Origin: Oscillospiraceae bacterium
GTDB lineage: Bacteria > Bacillota_A > Clostridia > Oscillospirales > Oscillospiraceae
Length of the DNA: 13,027 bases
Assembly (NCBI GenBank): GCA_015068175.1
Contig: SVLA01000044.1
Coordinates: forward strand, 1-13,027
Direction: 5' to 3'
Shown: positions 1 to 7,158 of the stretch, one piece after another
How the letters are laid out: every line of letters begins with the position of its first letter
Numbering within the stretch: position 1 is the first letter of the stretch
Position numbers and translations under genes: made by a program
Notes under the pieces: model-generated
Told to the model about the DNA's origin: nothing
Databases searched by the model: none
Seen by the model: only the letters and a program-made list of their open reading frames with translations

Positions 1-1037
1 CCCACACCGCAGTACAGATTGGGCAGGCCTTCCTTGAAGGTGGGCTCCAGGCCGCCGCCCATATTGCCGGCCACCTGCTTCATACCCGTCAGGATGGGGG
101 GGATGGACTCCTTCATGGCCGTCAGCCACAGACCAAAGGTGCCGGGATCACCGGCCTCTTTGGTGGACTTATATGCGGACCAGGCATCCTTGGCGGCGGT
201 GATCAGCTTGGAATCCACGATATTCATGGCGAAATTCTCTGGGAAGGAGTTGACGCTGGAATAGGTGGTCTGCAGAGCGGCCAGGGCCGGCAGCTCCAGG
301 ATGGCGGTCATGCCGATGGCCAGGATGGAGAAGGCGGCAATGAGGCCCAGATCCGCAAAAAACCGCTTGATGCTGCGGCAGCAGCAGATCTGATAGCAGA
401 AGAAGATCAAAAATACGAAAATGCAGATGAAGAAGCCGATATAATAGTTGCAGAAAATGCTGAAGAACAGAGCCACGGTGTAGAGAATGAATTTCCGCTC
501 CCGCATCAGGGAAACGGTACCCAGCACCACCAGGGGCAGCAGGGCGAAGGTGTCCAGCCACATGACGTTCCACTGATAACCCAATGCCCAGGCGCACATG
601 GCGTAGAACCAGCCGAACAGCGGCAGGGACAGATCATTGCGCTTGAACAGCTTCTTCAGGAAATAGGCGAAGAAGAGGCCGGCGAAACCCAGCTTCAGGG
701 GCATCAGCATGCCAAAGTATCCCTGGACCCAGCCATCGGGGATCAGCACGCTCAAAAGGTTCAGGGGGGAAGCCAGGTAATAGGCGATCAGGCCCAGATA
801 GTCCACGCCCATACCGATCTGCCAGTTATACAGCAGACTCTCGCCGCTGCGGAGAGCCTCCCGGAAGGAGCAGAAGAAGGGGTAATACTGGTGCCACATA
901 TCGGAGTAGAGCATGGAGCGGTCGCCGAAGGGGGTATACTGCGCCACCAGCATCAGAAGCAGCATGCTCAGGCAGGGAGCTGCGAAGGACAGAAGCAGGT
1001 AGACCCACTTGCGGTCATTGAGTTTCGGAATTTTCAT
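1..1037 (-). CDS. YfhO-family polytopic membrane protein, 5' part only
   Basis: The reading frame stays open from the ATG at 1037 to the window edge: 345 residues, with the C-terminal part missing (YfhO proteins are usually about 800-900 residues). The N-terminus has a short basic stretch and a first membrane helix (about residues 12-32). The extracytoplasmic motif SDMWHQYYPFF (45-55) and NWQIGMG (71-77) follow, then further hydrophobic helices at about 81-100, 105-130, 138-152, 160-178, 183-217 and 228-250. The SDM-HQYYPF motif and the long multi-helix N-terminus are the YfhO hallmark. B. subtilis YfhO is the polytopic enzyme that adds sugars to lipoteichoic acid outside the membrane, so cell-envelope glycosylation is the likely role (inference). 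Two in-frame ATGs exist, at 1043 and 1037. The Shine-Dalgarno AGGTGA lies directly against the first but 5-7 nt from the second, so 1037 is chosen. The gene has its own promoter and lies downstream of the spoIVA terminator. Confidence 0.85.
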   Translation of the reverse strand, partial: MKIPKLNDRKWVYLLLSFAAPCLSMLLLMLVAQYTPFGDRSMLYSDMWHQYYPFFCSFREALRSGESLLYNWQIGMGVDYLGLIAYYLASPLNLLSVLIPDGWVQGYFGMLMPLKLGFAGLFFAYFLKKLFKRNDLSLPLFGWFYAMCAWALGYQWNVMWLDTFALLPLVVLGTVSLMRERKFILYTVALFFSIFCNYYIGFFICIFVFLIFFCYQICCCRSIKRFFADLGLIAAFSILAIGMTAILELPALAALQTTYSSVNSFPENFAMNIVDSKLITAAKDAWSAYKSTKEAGDPGTFGLWLTAMKESIPPILTGMKQVAGNMGGGLEPTFKEGLPNLYCGV

Positions 1038-1075
1038 TTTCATCACCTACATTGTTATTGTGTGCAATTAGAGTT

Positions 1076-1104
1076 ATTCTAACACGAAACCCGCCGCCGG
1101 TAAA
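1076..1104 (-). promoter_or_regulatory. Sigma-A-type promoter for the yfhO-like gene
   Basis: Read on the minus strand, TTTACC (1104-1099) and TAGAAT (1081-1076) are separated by exactly 17 bp. The -10 lies about 39 nt before the chosen start at 1037. It matches 4 of 6 and 5 of 6 consensus positions. No other gene could use it. Confidence 0.6.
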
Positions 1105-1140
1105 GGGGAAAATGGAAAAATTAACAAATAGAGGGTACGG

Positions 1141-1169
1141 AAAAATATCCAGCCCCCGGATGGGGCTGG
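1141..1169 (-). terminator. Intrinsic terminator of the spoIVA transcript
   Basis: CCAGCCCC (1149-1156) pairs with GGGGCTGG (1162-1169), an 8-bp GC-rich stem with a 5-nt loop. On the minus strand it is followed by ATATTTTTCC; on the plus strand no T-run follows. It therefore ends minus-strand transcription from spoIVA and insulates the yfhO-like promoter. It lies beyond the repeat element, about 230 bp from the spoIVA stop. Confidence 0.7.
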
Positions 1170-1178
1170 ATGGGATGA

Positions 1179-1402
1179 TAAATTGTTGTTTAGCGTTTCA
1201 AATGCAGGGCGGCGGCCGATGGCCGCCGAGCGCCGCAAATGCGGCGCCAAAAGCTTCCCCCCAGGGGGAAGCTGGCACAAAAATGGGTACATCGGAACCC
1301 ATTTTTGTGACTGATGAGGGGGAATCTTCTCTTCGTGCACCCCCTCATCCGGCCCTTCGGGCCACCTTCTCCCCAGGGAGAAGGTTTGTAAACAACAATT
1401 TA
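1179..1402. mobile_element. MITE-like hairpin-array element, copy 1
   Basis: The stretch is bounded by a perfect 14-bp inverted repeat: TAAATTGTTGTTTA at 1179-1192 and TAAACAACAATTTA at 1389-1402. If the outer TA is a target duplication, the element core is 1181-1400. The interior is almost entirely consecutive palindromes. Stems are 1211-1217/1221-1227, 1230-1236/1241-1247, 1252-1261/1264-1273, 1276-1288/1297-1309 (13 bp, AT-rich), 1313-1322/1340-1349, 1351-1355/1359-1363 and 1364-1373/1376-1385. No credible ORF lies inside, so it would depend on a transposase elsewhere (inference). Short TA-flanked elements with terminal inverted repeats fit MITEs mobilised by IS630/mariner-type enzymes. 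A related copy lies at 3837-4080. The element end includes the spoIVA stop codon, and the element separates spoIVA from its terminator. Confidence 0.75.
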
Positions 1403-2863
1403 CAGAATCAGACAGATCAGGCCGGTGGCACCTTCGTTGACGATCTTGGTCAGGGTGCCCCGGAATTTGGACCGCACATCCTCCGGCAGGCGGATGACCT
1501 TGGCGGTGAGGCCCTCCTGGATCAGCTCGTAGACCGATTTGCCGAAAATATGGCTCTCCCACAGCTTGTCGGGATCTTCCCCCGCCAGGTAGGCGATGAG
1601 ATCCTGGGATTGCTGCTCGTTGCCCACCATAGGCTGAATCTCCGTGTCGATGTCCACCCGGATCATGTGGATGGAGGGGGCGCCGGCCTTCAGTTTGACA
1701 CCGAATGCGCCGTTTTTCCGCAAAAGTTCCGGCTGTTCCAGGGTCATTTCGTCGGCGGAGGGCATTACCACACCGTAACCCGTGGCCCGGACCGCGGCCA
1801 GGGCATCGGCGATCCGGTCGTGGTCTGCCTTGATGGCGGACCATTGCTCCAGCAGGGACACCAATTGGGCGTCGCTGTCAATGGGCACCCCTGCTTTGCT
1901 GCTGAGGATCTGATAGAACAGACTCTCCGGGAAGGAAAGGACGCACTCCGCGGTGCCGGTGGCCAGATCAATGGGCCGCAGAGTCATATCCGTTACCGAT
2001 TCCAGTTCTTTCAGAGGCTCCAGGGCGGTCCGGACCTGGCCCAGGGTGCGGATCTGTTCCGCCTGGCCCAGAAGGGCGCTGTAAAGAGCCTGCTTTACCG
2101 GATGATCCGGTTCCAAAGCATCCATCCACCGGGGCAGATGCACCCGCAGCTGCTGCATGGGGAAGGCGTAGAGCAGATCCTTCAGAAGCTCAGCGATGCC
2201 CTCTTGATCCAGAGCCTGGCAATCGGCAATGGCGGCATCCACGCCGAACTGGGCGGCCAGGTATTCTTTTACGGCCCGGGCCTCGCTGCCGCCGGGATGG
2301 CGGCTGTTGATGATCACCAAGAAGGGTTTGCCCGTGGCCTGCATATCCCGGATGGCCCGGGCTTCTGCTTCGATGTAATCGGCGCGGGGGATGTCGGTGA
2401 CGGTGCCGTCGGTGGTCACTACCAGGCCCATGGAGCAATGCTCCTCCATGACCTTTTTTGTACCCAGCTCCGCCGCCTGGGTCATGGGGATCTCGTAGTC
2501 GAACCAGGGTGTGGTCACCATCCGGGGGACGCCCTCCTCTTCGGCCCCCACGGCGCCGTTGACCATGTAACCCACGGAGTCGATCATCCGCAGCCGCAGT
2601 TTCACCTGGCCGTCGGGGGAGATCTCCACCGCTTCCTCCGGGACGAATTTCGGTTCGGATGTCATGATGGTCTTGCCGCTGCCGCTTTGGGGCAATTCGT
2701 CCCTGGCCCGCTCCGCCCGGTAGGGATCTGTGATGCCGGGGATCACCAGTTCCTCCATGATCCGTTTGATGAGGGTGGACTTGCCGGTACGCACGGGGCC
2801 CACCACCCCGGCATAAATGTTTCCGCCGGTCCGGGCGGCGATCATTTCATAAATGTTTTCCAT
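1400..2863 (-). CDS. spoIVA: Stage IV sporulation protein A, spore coat morphogenetic ATPase
   Basis: The 487 residues match SpoIVA over the whole family length (B. subtilis protein 492). The protein binds the outer forespore membrane and polymerises, using ATP, into the basement layer of the spore coat. It is made in the mother cell. Visible features are the Walker A motif GPVRTGKST (22-30), the family signatures ARDELPQSGSGKTIMTSEPK (53-72) and GVPRMVTTPW (111-120), and the conserved hydrophobic end GLICLIL that in the family is needed for membrane targeting. The start is supported by AAGGAGG 7 nt upstream. Expression is expected from mother-cell sigma-E. A CATACCCT resembling its -10 lies at 2898-2891, but no clear -35 accompanies it. 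The TAA stop (1402-1400) is inside the terminal repeat of the adjacent element, yet the protein end is intact. In many Firmicutes spoIVA lies close downstream of der/gpsA; here it is upstream of them and divergently oriented. Confidence 0.97.
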   Translation of the reverse strand: MENIYEMIAARTGGNIYAGVVGPVRTGKSTLIKRIMEELVIPGITDPYRAERARDELPQSGSGKTIMTSEPKFVPEEAVEISPDGQVKLRLRMIDSVGYMVNGAVGAEEEGVPRMVTTPWFDYEIPMTQAAELGTKKVMEEHCSMGLVVTTDGTVTDIPRADYIEAEARAIRDMQATGKPFLVIINSRHPGGSEARAVKEYLAAQFGVDAAIADCQALDQEGIAELLKDLLYAFPMQQLRVHLPRWMDALEPDHPVKQALYSALLGQAEQIRTLGQVRTALEPLKELESVTDMTLRPIDLATGTAECVLSFPESLFYQILSSKAGVPIDSDAQLVSLLEQWSAIKADHDRIADALAAVRATGYGVVMPSADEMTLEQPELLRKNGAFGVKLKAGAPSIHMIRVDIDTEIQPMVGNEQQSQDLIAYLAGEDPDKLWESHIFGKSVYELIQEGLTAKVIRLPEDVRSKFRGTLTKIVNEGATGLICLIL

Positions 2864-2976
2864 AAGTCAGCCTCCTTATGCGCTTTGTATAGGGTATGTC
2901 CGCCTCCCGCAGGGTAGAACTGCATCTTGCTGCACAAAGGATCGCAAAAAAATTGCAATTTTGGGGAAAATAATGT

Positions 2977-3005
2977 TTGACAAATGGCACGAATGCCTAT
3001 ATAAT
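2977..3005 (+). promoter_or_regulatory. Consensus sigma-A promoter for yceD-rpmF
   Basis: TTGACA (2977-2982) and TATAAT (3000-3005) match the consensus perfectly with 17 bp between them. The predicted transcription start, about 3012, places the first ATG at 3014 practically at the RNA end. This supports the second ATG at 3038, which has a good ribosome-binding site. The -10 is flanked by the small inverted repeat ATGCC (2993-2997)/GGCAT (3011-3015). Confidence 0.9.
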
Positions 3006-3037
3006 ATCAAGGCATGACTGCGAGGAGGGGGAGAAGT

Positions 3038-3538
3038 ATGCTCTTAGGACTTTCCAAGATCATTGACAGTCCCGGTGCATCGGTCTCTTTTTCCACCAGC
3101 GTGGATCTGAGTGATCTTCAATACGGCCGGTGCCATCCGGTAAGTGAGCCGGTGGTGGCCGAGGGTACGGTGCGTAATACCGCCGGTGTCCTGGTGATGA
3201 AAGGCGAGATCCGCACAACCATCCACGGCGTTTGCGACCGCTGCGCCACGGAGTTCGATCAGGATGTGATCCATCCCATCGATGTGGTGCTGGTCACCGA
3301 ACTTGCCGACGAAGAGAACGAAGATGAATGGGTATTCCCTCTGGAGGGAGACAGCGCCGATTTGGAGGACATCGTCCGGACGGTTTTCGTCCTGAATATG
3401 GATTCCAAGCTGCTGTGCATGCCGGAATGTAAGGGACTGTGCTGCGGATGCGGCCGGAACCTGAATACGGACCGCTGCACCTGCCAGAAGGAGATCGATC
3501 CCCGTTTTGCTGCTTTGAAGCAGCTTCTCGATAAGTAA
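3038..3538 (+). CDS. YceD/DUF177 family metal-binding protein
   Basis: This 166-residue protein belongs to the DUF177 (YceD) family, which is almost always encoded just upstream of rpmF. E. coli YceD and its plant plastid relative have been linked to 23S rRNA accumulation, so a role in large-subunit ribosome biogenesis is likely. Paired cysteines CDRC (66-69) and the C-terminal cluster from Cys127 through CKGLCCGCG (131-139) to CTC (147-149) look like a zinc ribbon; the ending DPRFAALKQLL is typical of the family. The start at 3038 is chosen over the longer frame from 3014. GAGGAGG lies about 9 nt upstream of 3038, while the 3014 ATG would fall at the predicted transcription start. It is first in an operon with rpmF, 47 bp downstream. 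Confidence 0.92.
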   Translation: MLLGLSKIIDSPGASVSFSTSVDLSDLQYGRCHPVSEPVVAEGTVRNTAGVLVMKGEIRTTIHGVCDRCATEFDQDVIHPIDVVLVTELADEENEDEWVFPLEGDSADLEDIVRTVFVLNMDSKLLCMPECKGLCCGCGRNLNTDRCTCQKEIDPRFAALKQLLDK

Positions 3539-3585
3539 ATCCACAAGAATGCTGCAAAAGCAGTTTGACCAAGGAGGTGTCATCC

Positions 3586-3771
3586 ATGGCTGTCCCCAAG
3601 TGTAAAGTGTCCAAGGCCCGTCGCGATAAGCGCCGTGGCGGCAACTGGAAGCTGTCCGCTCCCAGCGTGGCTGTTTGCCCCAAGTGCGGTGAGGTTATCG
3701 TCCCTCACAGAGCTTGCAAGGCTTGCGGTACCTACAATGGCCGTCAGGTTCTGGCTGCCAAGGCTGACTAA
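3586..3771 (+). CDS. rpmF: 50S ribosomal protein L32
   Basis: This 61-residue basic protein has the L32 N-terminal signature MAVPKCKVSKARRDKRRG and a four-cysteine zinc ribbon, Cys31/Cys34 (CPKC) and Cys44/Cys47 (CKAC), followed by GTYNGRQVL. It belongs to the large ribosomal subunit. A longer in-frame start at 3565 exists, but the strong Shine-Dalgarno AAGGAGGTG (3571-3579) lies 6 nt before the ATG at 3586, and the family always starts MAVPK. It is co-transcribed with yceD and followed directly by an intrinsic terminator. The four-Cys (zinc-binding) form of L32 is present; zinc-independent paralogues lack these residues. Confidence 0.98.
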   Translation: MAVPKCKVSKARRDKRRGGNWKLSAPSVAVCPKCGEVIVPHRACKACGTYNGRQVLAAKAD

Positions 3772-3785
3772 GGCAGGAAAAACGC

Positions 3786-3816
3786 AGAGGAAGGCGCTTC
3801 GCCTTCCTCTTTTTCC
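3786..3816 (+). terminator. Intrinsic terminator of yceD-rpmF
   Basis: AGAGGAAGGC (3786-3795) pairs perfectly with GCCTTCCTCT (3801-3810) around the 5-nt loop GCTTC, and a T-rich tail follows at once. It begins 15 nt after the rpmF stop. Confidence 0.92.
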
Positions 3817-3836
3817 TTATGTAGATTGAATAGGTA

Positions 3837-4080
3837 AATTGTTGTTTAGCTTTGTAGCTATGGCGGCGGCCAATGGCCGCCGAGCGCCGCCCTGCGGCGC
3901 AATCTTGGCCCCCGCTTTCAAGAGGGGGCTGGCAAAAATCGGCTCTTCGAACCGATTTTTGACTGGGGGAGTTCGGTATATTGTCCGATTTTTGCTCCCC
4001 CCGCCCCAGTGTGCCCACCGGGGCACCCCCCTCATAAATGCGGGGGGCAAGAAACGTTCCTATACCTGTAAACAACAATT
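3837..4080. mobile_element. MITE-like hairpin-array element, copy 2
   Basis: The ends AATTGTTGTTTA (3837-3848) and TAAACAACAATT (4069-4080) are a perfect 12-bp inverted repeat with the same sequence as in the copy at 1179-1402. A TA precedes the left end (3835-3836), but TC follows the right end, so a TA duplication is imperfect here. The first 65 bp or so resemble copy 1, including stems 3865-3871/3875-3881 and 3884-3890/3894-3900. The middle has drifted in sequence while keeping stems: 3933-3942/3952-3961 (AT-rich, matching the 13-bp stem of copy 1), 3962-3968/4004-4010 and 4011-4016/4021-4026. No credible gene lies inside. Together with the rpmF terminator and der promoter, the element accounts for the 419-bp gap between rpmF and der. 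Confidence 0.72.
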
Positions 4081-4122
4081 TCCCTTACTTGTAAAACTTC
4101 CGAAAACTCCGGCACAAGGTGA

Positions 4123-4156
4123 TTGATTTCTACAGCATTTTGTGCCATAATATAAT
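4123..4156 (+). promoter_or_regulatory. Sigma-A promoter of the der-plsY-gpsA operon
   Basis: TTGATT (4123-4128) is followed after 17 bp by CATAAT (4146-4151), with an extended -10 TG at 4143-4144. A second, overlapping -10, TATAAT at 4151-4156, could pair with TCTACA (4129-4134) at 16 bp. Either places the start about 30 nt upstream of der, just past the right end of the repeat element. Confidence 0.7.
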
Positions 4157-4190
4157 GTAAAGTATTTCCAGACGGAAAGGATGTGATCCC

Positions 4191-5522
4191 ATGGCTAAGC
4201 CTTTGGTGGCCATTGTAGGCCGCCCCAATGTGGGCAAATCCATGCTCTTTAATAAGCTGACCGGGCAGCGGACCTCCATCGTTGAGGACACCCCCGGCGT
4301 GACCCGGGACCGCATTTACGGCGAATGCGAGTGGTGCGGCCGGAAATTCTCCCTGGTGGATACCGGCGGTATCGAACCGGGCACCGAAAATGATATGCTG
4401 AAATTCATGCGCCGGCAGGCGGAGATCGGCATCGAACTAGCCGACGCCATCATCATGGTGGTGGATGTCCGCAGCGGCGTTACCGCCGCGGACCAGGACG
4501 TGGCCACCATGCTCCGCAAATCCCGGAAGCCGGTGTGCCTGGCGGTGAACAAGTGCGACTCCATCGGCCTTGTGAATCCCGATGTGTTCGAGTTCTACGC
4601 CCTGGGTATCGGTGATCTGTTTGAAACTTCCGCCATCCATGGCCACGGTACCGGCGATATGCTGGACTGGGTCCTGGAGAATATCCCCGATGAGGAGGCG
4701 GAGGAGGAAGAGGATGAAGTGATTAAGGTGGCCATTGTGGGCAAACCCAATGTAGGCAAGTCCAGCCTCCTGAACCGGATCCTGGGGGAGGAGCGGGTCA
4801 TCGTATCCAACATCGCCGGCACCACCCGGGATGCCATCGACTCCTATTTTGAAAATGAGACCGGAAAATACTGCTTCATCGACACGGCGGGCATGCGCCG
4901 CAAGAGTAAGGTGGATGATGCCATCGAGCGGTATTCCAATATGCGCACCGTGGCGGCCATCGAGCGGGCAGACGTGTGCCTGATCCTGGTGGACGCCAAC
5001 GACGGCGTGACGGAGCAGGATACCAAGATCGCCGGTCTGGTCCATGAAGCCGGCAAAGCGGCCATCATCGTGGTCAACAAATGGGACGCAGTGGAGGACA
5101 AGCAGACCAACACCATGCGGGATAAGGAAGCCGGTGTCCGGGACGGCCTGAGCTATATGACCTACGCCCCGGTGGTGTTCCTGTCTGCCCTGACGGGCCA
5201 GCGTGTGGACAAGCTGTTCCAGGTGATCCAGGATGTCCATGCCCAGAACACCAGCCGCATCACCACCGGTGCCCTGAACTCTGTCCTGGCTGACGCCACC
5301 GCCCGGGTCCAGCCGCCTACGGACAAGGGCCGCCGGCTGAAGATCTACTACATGACCCAGGCCAGCACCAAGCCCCCCCACTTCGTTATTTTCTGCAACG
5401 ATGCCCGGCTGTTCCATTTCTCCTATCAGCGGTATCTGGAAAACCAGATCCGGGAGGTCTTTGGTCTGCAGGGTACCCCTGTGCGCATAACCATCCGCCA
5501 AAAGGGCGATAAGGAGGAATAA
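4191..5522 (+). CDS. der: Ribosome assembly GTPase Der (EngA)
   Basis: This 443-residue double-GTPase binds the 50S subunit and is needed for its maturation; Der is essential in most bacteria. First G domain: GRPNVGKS (10-17), DTPG (33-36), DTGG (57-60), NKCD (120-123). A strongly acidic linker (about 167-176, PDEEAEEEED) follows. Second G domain: GKPNVGKSS (184-192), DTAGMRRK (231-238), NKWD (296-299). A C-terminal KH-like domain (about 350-443) includes the family stretch FVIFCND. Length and order are standard. The start is the only ATG near an AAAGGA ribosome-binding site and gives the usual N-terminus MAKPLVAIVGRPNVGKS. It is first in an operon: plsY starts 3 bp after its stop, with a Shine-Dalgarno inside the der 3' end. 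Confidence 0.98.
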   Translation: MAKPLVAIVGRPNVGKSMLFNKLTGQRTSIVEDTPGVTRDRIYGECEWCGRKFSLVDTGGIEPGTENDMLKFMRRQAEIGIELADAIIMVVDVRSGVTAADQDVATMLRKSRKPVCLAVNKCDSIGLVNPDVFEFYALGIGDLFETSAIHGHGTGDMLDWVLENIPDEEAEEEEDEVIKVAIVGKPNVGKSSLLNRILGEERVIVSNIAGTTRDAIDSYFENETGKYCFIDTAGMRRKSKVDDAIERYSNMRTVAAIERADVCLILVDANDGVTEQDTKIAGLVHEAGKAAIIVVNKWDAVEDKQTNTMRDKEAGVRDGLSYMTYAPVVFLSALTGQRVDKLFQVIQDVHAQNTSRITTGALNSVLADATARVQPPTDKGRRLKIYYMTQASTKPPHFVIFCNDARLFHFSYQRYLENQIREVFGLQGTPVRITIRQKGDKEE

Positions 5523-5525
5523 ACC

Positions 5526-6152
5526 ATGTGGCTTCCCGTTTTGCTGACGGTGCTGATCGGCTATTTGCTGGGCAATCTGAACGGCGCAGTTTGCATTTCT
5601 CAACTGGTGGCCCATGAAGATGTGCGGGACCAGGGCAGCGGCAATGCCGGCCTGACCAACTTTATCCGCACATACGGCGCCGGAAAGTCCCTGGCCGTCA
5701 TCGCCATTGACGGCGGCAAGGCGGTGCTGGCTTGTTTGGCCGGTTCCCTGCTGATGGAGCGTTACGGATTGGGCACAGCGGGCGGCGCCATCGGCGGCGC
5801 GGCGGTGATGCTGGGCCATGTGTTCCCGGTCCTGCTGGGATTTCGGGGCGGCAAGGGCATTTTGAGCGGCTTTTTTGTGGCGCTGACCCTGGATTGGCGT
5901 GTGGCATTGCTGATCCTGGCGGTATTTGCGCTGGCATACGGCCTGACCCAGTATGTATCCCTGGGTTCGGTTCTGGGTTCCGCCGCTTTTGGCATCGGCT
6001 TTGCGGTGTTCCACTTCGGTGAGTGGATCGTGATGCTGTGCGGTCTGTTTATGGCAGGTCTGGCCCTTTGGATGCACCGGGAAAATATCAACCGTCTGCT
6101 GAAAGGTCAGGAGCGGAAAACCAACCTCTTCGGGAAAGGAAGAAAACAATGA
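5526..6152 (+). CDS. plsY: Acyl-phosphate:glycerol-3-phosphate acyltransferase PlsY
   Basis: This 208-residue membrane enzyme transfers an acyl group from acyl-phosphate to glycerol-3-phosphate, giving lysophosphatidic acid, the first membrane step of phospholipid synthesis. Motifs seen are GSGNAGLTN (37-45; usual form GSGNIGATN), HVFP (98-101), GFRGGKG (105-111; usual FKGGKG) and the C-terminal HRENINRLL (184-192). About five hydrophobic segments fit the family topology. The N-terminal family pattern G-S-I-P appears as GNLN (16-19), and the residues after GGKG are ILSG rather than VAT. This is therefore a divergent but probably functional version. AAGGAGG sits 7 nt before the ATG. Its stop overlaps the gpsA start (ATGA), implying translational coupling with the enzyme that makes its substrate. 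Confidence 0.93.
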   Translation: MWLPVLLTVLIGYLLGNLNGAVCISQLVAHEDVRDQGSGNAGLTNFIRTYGAGKSLAVIAIDGGKAVLACLAGSLLMERYGLGTAGGAIGGAAVMLGHVFPVLLGFRGGKGILSGFFVALTLDWRVALLILAVFALAYGLTQYVSLGSVLGSAAFGIGFAVFHFGEWIVMLCGLFMAGLALWMHRENINRLLKGQERKTNLFGKGRKQ

Positions 6153-7147
6153 AAGCTGCAGTGATCGGCAGTGGCGCCTGGGGTACTGCCCTGGCCATTC
6201 GCCTGTGCAAAAATGGTCACGATGTGACCATGTGGACCTTTGAAAAGGAACTGATCCCCCAGATGGAGCAGGAGCGGCTCAATATCCGCCTGCCCGGGGC
6301 GGTACTGCCCCCGGAGCTGAAGATCAGCGGAGAGTATGCCTGCGCCGCCGGCTGTGACCTGGTGGTCATCGCCAGTCCCTCGTTTCCCCTGCGGAGCGTC
6401 TGCCGGGGGGTGGCGCCCTATGTTTCTGAAAAGGCGGTGGTGGTCTCGGTCACCAAGGGCCTGGAAGCCGATACCCACCTGCGGATGAGCCAGGTGGTGG
6501 AAGAGGAGACCGGCAGACCCGTGGTGGTCCTGACAGGCCCCAGCCATGCGGAGGAAGTGGCCCTGGATATTCCCACCGGCCTGCTGGCGGCTTGCCGGCG
6601 GCAGGAGCTGGCGGAGCTGGTACAGGATGCCTTTATGTCCGATACCCTCCGGATCTATACCAGCCCCGATCCCGTGGGCGCCGAGCTGGGCGCCGCTTTG
6701 AAAAATGTCATCGCGCTGTGCGCCGGTATCACCGACGGCCTGGGTTTCGGTGACAATACCAAGGCCATGCTCATGACCCGGGGTCTGACGGAGATCGCCC
6801 GTCTGGGTGTCGCCCTGGGGGCCCAGAAGGATACCTTCGCCGGTCTGGCCGGTGTGGGTGACCTGATCGTGACCTGCTGCTCCATGCATTCCCGGAACCG
6901 CCGGGCCGGCATCCTCATCGGCCGGGGCAAGGGCGTTCAGGAGGCTATGGATGAAGTGGGCGCCGTGGTGGAAGGCTACTATGCCGCCAAGTCCGCCTAT
7001 GAACTGGGCCGGGCCCAGGGCATCGATATGCCCATTACCGAAGCGGCCTACAAGGTCCTCTACCAGGGCGCGGACGTCCGTACCGCCGCCGTGGAACTGC
7101 TGGGCCGCACCCGCCGTACCGAGCAGGAAGTGGCCGGCTGGCATTGA
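6149..7147 (+). CDS. gpsA: NAD(P)-dependent glycerol-3-phosphate dehydrogenase
   Basis: This 332-residue cytoplasmic enzyme reduces dihydroxyacetone phosphate to sn-glycerol-3-phosphate, the PlsY substrate. The N-terminal Rossmann fold has GSGAWGTA (7-14). TKGLE (102-106), GPSHAEE (130-136), the catalytic Lys185 in ALKNVIAL, the substrate loop NTKA (203-206), GDLIVTC (237-243) and SRNRR (248-252) are all present and in the usual order. Length is typical. The ATG overlaps the plsY stop by 4 bp, and AAAGGAAG lies 5-6 nt upstream. It is the last gene of the der-plsY-gpsA operon and is closed by the hairpin at 7159-7192. Confidence 0.98.
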   Translation: MKAAVIGSGAWGTALAIRLCKNGHDVTMWTFEKELIPQMEQERLNIRLPGAVLPPELKISGEYACAAGCDLVVIASPSFPLRSVCRGVAPYVSEKAVVVSVTKGLEADTHLRMSQVVEEETGRPVVVLTGPSHAEEVALDIPTGLLAACRRQELAELVQDAFMSDTLRIYTSPDPVGAELGAALKNVIALCAGITDGLGFGDNTKAMLMTRGLTEIARLGVALGAQKDTFAGLAGVGDLIVTCCSMHSRNRRAGILIGRGKGVQEAMDEVGAVVEGYYAAKSAYELGRAQGIDMPITEAAYKVLYQGADVRTAAVELLGRTRRTEQEVAGWH

Positions 7148-7158
7148 GAAAAGCAATA

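Noticed and set aside
1179..1402. Hairpin array considered as a riboswitch or structured non-coding RNA
   Set aside because: The perfect terminal inverted repeats, the TA flanks and a second copy at an unrelated gene fit a small mobile repeat better. It also lies after a gene rather than in a leader.
1052..2917. Long open frame of 621 codons on the plus strand opposite spoIVA
   Set aside because: It is antisense to a full-length, clearly conserved spoIVA, its product is rich in Gly/His/Asp without any domain, and it also runs through the repeat element. It is an effect of high GC at third positions.
3014..3037. Earlier start for the yceD product at 3014
   Set aside because: It would lie at the predicted transcription start, without a ribosome-binding site. 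The ATG at 3038 has GAGGAGG upstream.
3839..4126. Small open frames inside the repeat element (also 3695-4078 and 3817-4050, minus)
   Set aside because: They read through terminal repeats and hairpins, have low-complexity products and lack ribosome-binding sites.
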